This document shows, piece by piece, positions 1 through 4,527 of a DNA stretch of 6,980 nucleotides. The notes beneath the pieces are model-generated. The model did not search any database, was not told where the DNA came from, and saw only the letters and a program-made list of their open reading frames with translations. The position numbers and the translations under genes are program-made. Source of the stretch: Desulfobulbaceae bacterium UBA2775 (GTDB taxonomy: Bacteria; Desulfobacterota; Desulfobulbia; Desulfobulbales; Desulfocapsaceae); assembly GCA_002352445.1 (NCBI GenBank), contig DEIL01000083.1, positions 1-6,980 on the forward strand, read 5' to 3'. Every line of letters starts with the position of its first letter. Position 1 is the first letter of the stretch.

Positions 1-333
1 ACATTACTTTCATGTTTCGTTGTGAAATTCATTTCATGGGTGTTAGCATATGTTTTACATAGTATTGGGGCTGATTAACTAAAGTGAGCGATACCCACAA
101 CCCAAAAAATACATTATCTCACCACAGAGTTCACAGAGAGCACAGAGAAAAAGCATTTCTTTTTTTCTCTGTGCTCTCTGTGAACTCTGTGGTTTAAGCT
201 CTGGAAGTCTACGCTTATCCGAAGTCTGCCCGTATCTCTTGTTTTTTATGACAGAAGTTCAGGAATAAGGCACTTAATCAATAAAGTCTCCACTTTAAAT
301 TTATAAAATTAAAAGGCTGATCGAGGAATAATT
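1..333. other. Non-coding region upstream of gltX
   Basis: No convincing gene is visible in this stretch on either strand. Positions 1-116 are AT-rich with no recognisable upstream gene end; the only local structure is a 6-2-6 inverted repeat TGAAAT-tc-ATTTCA at 23-36. Positions 117 to about 281 are palindromic repeat copy 1. The last 50 bases are very AT-rich and contain TATAAA at 302-307, a possible -10 element for gltX, but no good -35 lies at the right distance, so I do not call a defined promoter. A clear Shine-Dalgarno sequence, GAGGA at 323-327, lies 6 nt before the gltX ATG. Confidence 0.6.
117..281. repeat. Palindromic CACAGAG repeat, copy 1 (upstream of gltX)
   Basis: A perfect 32-bp inverted repeat (arms 121-152 and 162-193, 9-nt loop) built from iterated CACAGAGA units about 10 bp apart. 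The same element recurs after feoB in the same orientation. Homology extends past the hairpin: both copies continue with GGTTTAAGCT (191-200), and after an insertion of about 38 nt specific to this copy they share a 24-nt segment (239-262) ending in ATGACAGAAGTTCAG, then weaker similarity to about 281. It carries no transposase, so it looks like a MITE- or REP-like non-autonomous element. CACAGAG palindromes of this kind are known from intergenic regions of many bacteria, including Desulfobacterota. Confidence 0.85.
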
Positions 334-1815
334 ATGACTGAAACACGACTACGCTTTCCACCCAGCCCCACAGGTTATTTACATATCGGTGGTGCTCGTA
401 CGGCATTATACAATTGGCTTTTTACAAAACAGACCGGTGGCAAACTCATTCTCCGCATAGAGGATACTGATACCGACCGCTCCAACCAGGAGTCAATCCA
501 GGGTATCCTTGACGGTCTCGAATGGCTCGGCATCGATTTTGATGAAGGCCCTTATTTTCAAAGCGATTTCAGTGAAGAACATATTGCTGCGGCCCGGAAA
601 CTGCTGAAAGAAGAACTCGCCTATAAATGTTTTTGCACAAAAGAAGAGCTTGACAGTAAACGTGAAGCTGCCCTGGCGGCCAAAAAACCCCTTGGGTATG
701 ATGGTACCTGCAGAAACCTTTCAGCAACTGAAACAGCAGATAAAGAAAAGGCTGGTATCCCTTATGTAATTCGCTTCAAAGTACCTGGTCGAACAGGGGT
801 CATTGGCTATGATGACAAAATCCTGGGCCGTATCGAGTCTGACTATAAAGAGATTGACGACTTTGTCATTGTCCGCTCAAACGGCAAACCTCTCTACCTG
901 CTCTGCAATGTAGTAGACGATATCCGTGATAAAATCAGTCATGTTATCCGTGGGCAGGATCATATGACAAACAGCATCAAACAGGTGCTTCTCTATGAAG
1001 CTCTTCAGGCACCACTGCCGGTTTTTGCCCATATGCCATTGACTCTCGACACTAAAAAAGCAAAAATTTCAAAACGAAGTCATGGGGAAATTGTTGCAGT
1101 TCAATTCTACCGGGATCATGGTTTTATCCCGTGGGCTCTTAACAATTTCCTTGCCCTTCTCGGCTGGTCGGATGGCGATGATAAGGAAATTTTCTCAAAA
1201 AAAGAGCTGATTGAGCGGTTTTCACTGGAACGAATCAATAAATCGAACTCCATCTTCAACTATAGAAAAAACGATCCCAAGTTTTTCACCGACCCGAAGG
1301 CAATCTCTATCAATGAGCATTACCTGCGAACAATAGAAATAGGTATTCTTGGAGAGATGGTCAGAGCTGAACTGGAAAATGAAAGCCTCTGGGATGAAGA
1401 ATACAATAACGATAAAAAAGAATGGTACCTGAGCACCTTGGATCTGATAAGAGATCGCTTTCATACGCTGAAAGACTTCACTTCGCTGGGAAGAGCCTAT
1501 TTTGCTGATGACTTTAAAGTTGAAGAGAAACCGCTCAAAAAAAATGTCCTTAAACATGAGGGATTAATAGAATGGCTGCCTGTCCTTGCTGACAGATATG
1601 AACGGCTCGAACAATTCAACCTGGAAGAAACAGAACGTGTAGCCCGGGAGTATGCAGATGAGCTGGAAATCAAACCCGGCATACTAATCAATGGGATGCG
1701 CACTGTTGTAACCGGACAACTGGCCGGACCCTCTATGTTTGATATTCTTGTCACAATCGGCCAGGAGCGGGTGGTGAGCAGGCTGCGGGATGTGGCGAAG
1801 CTCTACCCCAAATAA
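334..1815 (+). CDS. gltX: Glutamyl-tRNA synthetase (GluRS)
   Basis: Cytoplasmic class Ib aminoacyl-tRNA synthetase that joins L-glutamate to tRNA-Glu using ATP. The 493-residue length is normal for a bacterial GluRS. The N-terminal Rossmann catalytic domain opens with PPSPTGYLHIGG (residues 9-20), the GluRS form of the HIGH motif. C99, C101 and C126 lie in the insertion that often binds zinc in this family. IRGQDH (205-210) precedes the KMSKS-type loop, here KISKR (244-248). Residues from about 320 onward are the helical anticodon-binding part. The ATG at 334 is preferred because GAGGA sits 6 nt upstream and the catalytic motif begins a few residues in. It is followed after 57 bp by glnS in the same direction. 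The KISKR loop and GQDH (the common form is GEDH/GDDH) mark a less common GluRS subgroup that I associate with Desulfobacterota and relatives from memory. Whether it also mischarges tRNA-Gln cannot be read here. Confidence 0.97.
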   Translation: MTETRLRFPPSPTGYLHIGGARTALYNWLFTKQTGGKLILRIEDTDTDRSNQESIQGILDGLEWLGIDFDEGPYFQSDFSEEHIAAARKLLKEELAYKCFCTKEELDSKREAALAAKKPLGYDGTCRNLSATETADKEKAGIPYVIRFKVPGRTGVIGYDDKILGRIESDYKEIDDFVIVRSNGKPLYLLCNVVDDIRDKISHVIRGQDHMTNSIKQVLLYEALQAPLPVFAHMPLTLDTKKAKISKRSHGEIVAVQFYRDHGFIPWALNNFLALLGWSDGDDKEIFSKKELIERFSLERINKSNSIFNYRKNDPKFFTDPKAISINEHYLRTIEIGILGEMVRAELENESLWDEEYNNDKKEWYLSTLDLIRDRFHTLKDFTSLGRAYFADDFKVEEKPLKKNVLKHEGLIEWLPVLADRYERLEQFNLEETERVAREYADELEIKPGILINGMRTVVTGQLAGPSMFDILVTIGQERVVSRLRDVAKLYPK

Positions 1816-1872
1816 GATGGCGTCCTAGAAAATCATATAGTAGACACTACTCAATTCAGAAATTATAAAACA

Positions 1873-3558
1873 ATGGAAAAAACAGAAGAAAAAGAAAGCA
1901 GGCCTCTGGATTTCATCCGTCAGATCATAGCAGAAGACCTCAAGAGCGGGAATCACCACAACATCGTTACCCGTTTTCCTCCTGAACCCAACGGCTTTCT
2001 CCATATAGGTCATGCAAAATCTATCTGTCTGAATTTCGGCATAAAAGAAGAAAATAATGGTGTATGCAACCTGAGATTCGATGATACAAATCCCAGCAAA
2101 GAGGAAACAACATACGTCGAATCGATTAAAGATGATGTAACCTGGCTTGGATATGAGTGGGGAGATCAACCCTTTTTTGCTTCCGACTATTTCCCCCAGC
2201 TCTATGAATTTGCAATCGCCCTCATAAAAAAAGGAAAAGCATATGTCTGCCGACTCTCTCCTGATCAGATTAGAGAATATCGCGGCACCCTGACGGAACC
2301 GGGGAAAGACAGCCCCTGCAGAAATCAGTCTATTAGGGAAAACCTCGATCTGTTTGAACGAATGAAGGACGGCGAATTCGAGGAAGGCAGTCATGTACTC
2401 AGGGCGAAGATCGATATGACCTCTCCAAACCTGAATATGAGAGATCCGGTAATCTACAGAGTACTCAAGACTACTCATCACCGTACTGGAGATACATGGC
2501 AGATTTACCCTATGTATGACTACACCCACTGTCTCTCTGATATGCTTGAAAATATCACTCATTCTCTCTGCACCCTTGAATTTGAAGATCACCGACCGCT
2601 CTATGACTGGATACTTGACACTCTGGACACCCCCTGCCATCCCAGGCAGATAGAATTTGCCCGTCTCAACCTCACCTATACTGTGATGAGTAAAAGAAAG
2701 ATTATGCAGCTGGTGGAAGGCAACTATGTTAACGGTTGGGATGATCCGCGCATGGTCACTCTTTCCGGCCTTCGCAGGCGTGGATACACTCCGACAGCCA
2801 TCCGAAATTTCATCGAGACTATAGGTGTTGGAAAGAGAGACAGCTGGATTGATATGACTGTTCTGGAAAACAGTATCAGGGATGACCTGAATACCAGTGC
2901 AGCAAGGAGAATGTGTGTTCTCGACCCGGTGAAAGTTATCCTCGATAATTACCCCGAAGGACGGGTTGATGAAATCGAGGCGAAAAACCACCCGCAAAAC
3001 CCTGCGATGGGCAACCGTTTAATACCGTTCACCGGAGAGCTGTTTATTGAACGAGCAGATTTTATGGATAATCCACCGCGGAAATTCCATCGCCTTGGCC
3101 CCGACAGAGAAGTACGCCTGCGATACGGCTATCTCATCCAGTATGTTTCCCATAAAATTGATGAAGAAACAGGAGAGATAATTGAGATTCACTGCACATA
3201 TGACCCTGAAACCAGAGGCGGTTCAGCGCCCGATGGACGTAAGGTGAAAGGTACTATACACTGGGTCTCTGCAGAAAAAGCTGTACCGGTTACCGTAAGG
3301 TTGTATGATCGTCTGTTCAAGGTGGAAAACCCTGAAGGTGATAAAGAGACACATTTTACCCGCCAGCTTAACCCTGACTCCGGGATCACTCTGACCAGCG
3401 CCATGGCAGAGCCGGGATTAACAGAACTGCAGCCAGGCGAATGTGTCCAGTTTGAGCGCCAGGGATATTTTTGTGTCGACTCTGTCGATTCGCAAAAAAA
3501 CAAGCCTGTCTTTAACAGAACAGTCACCTTACGTGACTCCTGGGCAAAGAAAAAATAA
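1873..3558 (+). CDS. glnS: Glutaminyl-tRNA synthetase (GlnRS)
   Basis: Class Ib synthetase that charges tRNA-Gln directly with glutamine in the cytoplasm, bypassing the GatCAB amidotransferase route. The 561 residues align by eye along nearly the whole E. coli enzyme (about 554 aa). Markers are FIRQIIAEDL (14-23), FPPEPNGFLHIGHAKS with the canonical HIGH at 44-47, RFDDTNP (68-74), YPMYDYTHC (212-220), the MSKRK signature loop (272-276), GWDDPRM (288-294) and LSGLRRRGYT (297-306). The C-terminal beta-barrel anticodon-binding domains (about 345-561) include KVKGTIHWVS (457-466) and end in the typical PVFNRTVTLRDSWAK. The ATG at 1873 gives the expected N-terminus and there is no other start upstream in frame. 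No Shine-Dalgarno is evident before it (AT-rich, ending ATAAAACA), so translation may depend on an unstructured leader. It is probably cotranscribed with gltX. Confidence 0.98.
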   Translation: MEKTEEKESRPLDFIRQIIAEDLKSGNHHNIVTRFPPEPNGFLHIGHAKSICLNFGIKEENNGVCNLRFDDTNPSKEETTYVESIKDDVTWLGYEWGDQPFFASDYFPQLYEFAIALIKKGKAYVCRLSPDQIREYRGTLTEPGKDSPCRNQSIRENLDLFERMKDGEFEEGSHVLRAKIDMTSPNLNMRDPVIYRVLKTTHHRTGDTWQIYPMYDYTHCLSDMLENITHSLCTLEFEDHRPLYDWILDTLDTPCHPRQIEFARLNLTYTVMSKRKIMQLVEGNYVNGWDDPRMVTLSGLRRRGYTPTAIRNFIETIGVGKRDSWIDMTVLENSIRDDLNTSAARRMCVLDPVKVILDNYPEGRVDEIEAKNHPQNPAMGNRLIPFTGELFIERADFMDNPPRKFHRLGPDREVRLRYGYLIQYVSHKIDEETGEIIEIHCTYDPETRGGSAPDGRKVKGTIHWVSAEKAVPVTVRLYDRLFKVENPEGDKETHFTRQLNPDSGITLTSAMAEPGLTELQPGECVQFERQGYFCVDSVDSQKNKPVFNRTVTLRDSWAKKK

Positions 3559-3584
3559 ATCCTCTGCTTATTTTGGCCGGCAGC

Positions 3585-3600
3585 GGTTAGTTAACCCTAA
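3585..3600 (-). promoter_or_regulatory. Operator-like site upstream of feoA1 (iron-box-like)
   Basis: Read on the minus strand the site is TTAGGGTTAACTAACC. It matches 12 of 16 positions of the site at 4036-4051 in front of the second feo unit, the shared pattern being TTAGGG-N-T-N-N-CTAA-N-C. By my recollection of the DtxR/IdeR consensus (TTAGGTTAGCCTAACC as its first 16 bases), it also matches that at 12 of 16. It lies about 28 bp upstream of the candidate -35 rather than over the promoter. The link to an iron regulator is inference. Confidence 0.35.
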
Positions 3601-3627
3601 AAATTTTACCGTTTCTTTAAAAAGATA

Positions 3628-3656
3628 TTGACTCATTCTTTTGTTTGTCTTATCTA
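3628..3656 (+). promoter_or_regulatory. Candidate sigma-70 promoter of feoA1
   Basis: TTGACT at 3628-3633 (5 of 6 to the -35 consensus) is followed after 17 bp by TATCTA at 3651-3656 as a weak -10. The placement, about 20 bp before the feoA1 start, would give a very short leader. A 13-bp palindrome covers the -10, which supports this being a regulated promoter that separates the feo genes from glnS. Confidence 0.45.
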
Positions 3657-3662
3657 AGATAA
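3650..3662. promoter_or_regulatory. 13-bp palindrome over the feoA1 -10 (possible repressor operator)
   Basis: TTATCT-A-AGATAA is a perfect inverted repeat with 6-bp arms about a single central base. It overlaps the candidate -10 element and ends just upstream of the ribosome-binding region of feoA1. Position and symmetry suit a dimeric repressor such as Fur or another metal sensor, but it is not a textbook Fur box and the regulator is unknown. Confidence 0.35.
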
Positions 3663-3678
3663 AAAAGGGGAAAGGAAT

Positions 3679-3990
3679 ATGCGCAGAAAACGAGGGAAAA
3701 AAACCGATGGCTGTTTTGCTGACAGGGTAAGAAACTGTTTCGGCAGAAACCGTTGTTCCCTCGGAGGAGCACCCGCGTCCCTGAAAAACTGTAAAGGAAG
3801 AGTAAAGGTGTGCAAGGTCAACGGCGACAGAAAAATATGTGCCAGAATGGCATCTATGGGTCTTTACCCAGGGGTTGAAGCTGATATTATCTGCGCTGAA
3901 AACGGTAGTCAATGTCTGCTGAAAGTACATGGAGGGACAATCAGTATTGATCCCTCTATCTCAGAAAATATATTAGTAACAAATCTGTAA
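3679..3990 (+). CDS. FeoA-domain protein with Cys-rich basic N-terminal extension
   Basis: A 103-residue protein. Residues about 34-103 form a FeoA (SH3-like beta-barrel) domain, shown by SLKNCKGRVKV (34-44), the hallmark MASMGLYPG (57-65) and the closing alternation of beta-strand residues. FeoA proteins are cytoplasmic partners of the FeoB Fe2+ transporter. Unlike a standard FeoA of 75-85 residues, this one starts with about 33 extra residues that are strongly basic (MRRKRGKK) and contain C12, C20 and C26. Five more cysteines lie in the FeoA domain (38, 45, 54, 72, 79), giving eight in total. The ATG at 3679 follows purine-rich AGGGG/AAAGGA sequences (3666-3676), and no other start would keep the domain complete. 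It has its own candidate promoter and is followed by a terminator-like hairpin. The FeoA call is firm; metal or redox binding by the extension is inference. Confidence 0.9.
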   Translation: MRRKRGKKTDGCFADRVRNCFGRNRCSLGGAPASLKNCKGRVKVCKVNGDRKICARMASMGLYPGVEADIICAENGSQCLLKVHGGTISIDPSISENILVTNL

Positions 3991-3997
3991 ACCGGCC

Positions 3998-4025
3998 GGG
4001 ACACGTCGCAGTGTCCTTTTATTTT
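3998..4025 (+). terminator. Intrinsic-terminator-like hairpin after feoA1
   Basis: GGACAC (3999-4004) pairs with GTGTCC (4011-4016) around a 6-nt loop, with an extra G-U pair possible at 3998/4017, followed by TTTTATTTT (4017-4025). It begins 8 nt after the feoA1 stop. The stem is short, so it may act as a partial terminator that lowers readthrough into the downstream feo genes. Confidence 0.55.
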
Positions 4026-4035
4026 GCCTGATAAA

Positions 4036-4051
4036 TTAGGGATGCCTAATC
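4036..4051 (+). promoter_or_regulatory. Operator-like palindrome upstream of the Cys-rich/feoA2/feoB unit
   Basis: TTAGGGATGCCTAATC contains the perfect inverted repeat ATTAGG-gatg-CCTAAT (4035-4050). It shares TTAGGG-N-T-N-N-CTAA-N-C with the site upstream of feoA1. Over the 19-bp DtxR/IdeR consensus as I recall it, this region matches about 12 positions. As RNA it could form either this hairpin or the overlapping GGGAT/ATCCC hairpin (4039-4053), so a transcript-level role is the alternative. No clear -35/-10 pair is seen nearby. Confidence 0.4.
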
Positions 4052-4070
4052 CCCTCAGCCTCAAAGACTT

Positions 4071-4256
4071 ATGTTAGAAAAAATTATCATCGCATTAATT
4101 GTTGCCTGCTGTGCCTTTTTTATCGGTCGCAGATTCTACAGGCAGTGGAAAAGTGCAGTACTTGGCAATGCAGTACCATGCTGTACTGATGGTTGTTCAT
4201 CATGTAACTCCGCTTCATCTTGTGATATCAAAACAATTAACAACAGAAGAACTTAA
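4071..4256 (+). CDS. FeoB-associated Cys-rich membrane protein
   Basis: A 61-residue protein with one N-terminal membrane segment (about residues 4-19, IIIALIVACCAFFIG), a basic juxtamembrane stretch (RRFYRQWK) and a cysteine cluster C37, C38, C42, C45, C51 (CC-x3-C-x2-C-x5-C). This architecture and its place beside feoB fit the small FeoB-associated Cys-rich membrane family, whose molecular role is not established; binding Fe2+ or protecting it beside FeoB is a guess. By the positive-inside rule the Cys-rich tail should be cytoplasmic. The ATG at 4071 is the only start in its open frame (in-frame stop at 4047) and has no strong Shine-Dalgarno. It lies 80 bp after feoA1 and 4 bp before feoA2. 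In the loci I recall this gene usually follows feoB; here it precedes it. Confidence 0.85.
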   Translation: MLEKIIIALIVACCAFFIGRRFYRQWKSAVLGNAVPCCTDGCSSCNSASSCDIKTINNRRT

Positions 4257-4260
4257 GCCA

Positions 4261-4521
4261 ATGCAGACTGTTATGTTAAGAAAGATGAAAAAGAATCAGA
4301 GCGGCATCATCCGAACAATCAGTGTAGCAGGGGAGCTTGGCAGGCGACTCCGAGAGATGGGTTTAACACCCGGTACTGAGATTTCAGTATGCGGTCGGGC
4401 ACCACTTAAAGATCCTGTGGCAATCCGGGTTCTCAACTCCATACTCACCCTTCGTAATAACGAAGCTGAACACATCCATGTGGAAGTACACAATCATGGT
4501 GCCTTGAAAAATTCCATCTAA
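4261..4521 (+). CDS. feoA: Ferrous iron transport protein A (second FeoA)
   Basis: An 86-residue, single-domain FeoA of normal length, a small cytoplasmic SH3-like protein needed for full FeoB activity in systems studied. It shows QSGIIRTI (13-20), the core RRLREMGLTPGTEISV (28-43), then APLKDPVAIRV (47-57) and LRNNEAEHIHVEV (64-76), the usual FeoA order. I place the start at ATG 4261, four bases after the stop of the Cys-rich gene. The frame is open back to an ATG at 4099, but that start would overlap the Cys-rich gene by 158 bp and add residues unlike FeoA. ATGs at 4273 and 4285 are also possible starts. The close spacing on both sides (4 and 6 bp) suggests translational coupling within an operon ending in feoB. 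Unlike the first FeoA it has only one cysteine. Confidence 0.93.
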   Translation: MQTVMLRKMKKNQSGIIRTISVAGELGRRLREMGLTPGTEISVCGRAPLKDPVAIRVLNSILTLRNNEAEHIHVEVHNHGALKNSI

Positions 4522-4527
4522 AAACAC

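Noticed and set aside
121..193. CRISPR-like repetition of CACAGAG units
   Set aside because: The units are adjacent and palindromic with no unique spacers of constant length, and no cas genes are present.
1839..1851. AGTAG-aca-CTACT hairpin between gltX and glnS as a terminator
   Set aside because: Only 5 bp with a 3-nt loop and no T tract after it; readthrough is expected.
1825..2997. Long (390-codon) minus-strand open frame opposite glnS
   Set aside because: It lies antisense to an unmistakable GlnRS; its translation shows no family features, and it is explained by codon bias of glnS on the other strand.
3585..3600. GGTT-AGTT-AACC followed by AAAATTTT as a glnS terminator
   Set aside because: The stem has only 4 bp and the following T run is short and interrupted; the resemblance to the site at 4036 makes an operator more plausible.
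4099..4260. Earlier start for the second FeoA, giving 140 residues
   Set aside because: The added part overlaps the Cys-rich membrane gene almost entirely and does not resemble FeoA; ATG 4261 gives a normal FeoA length.
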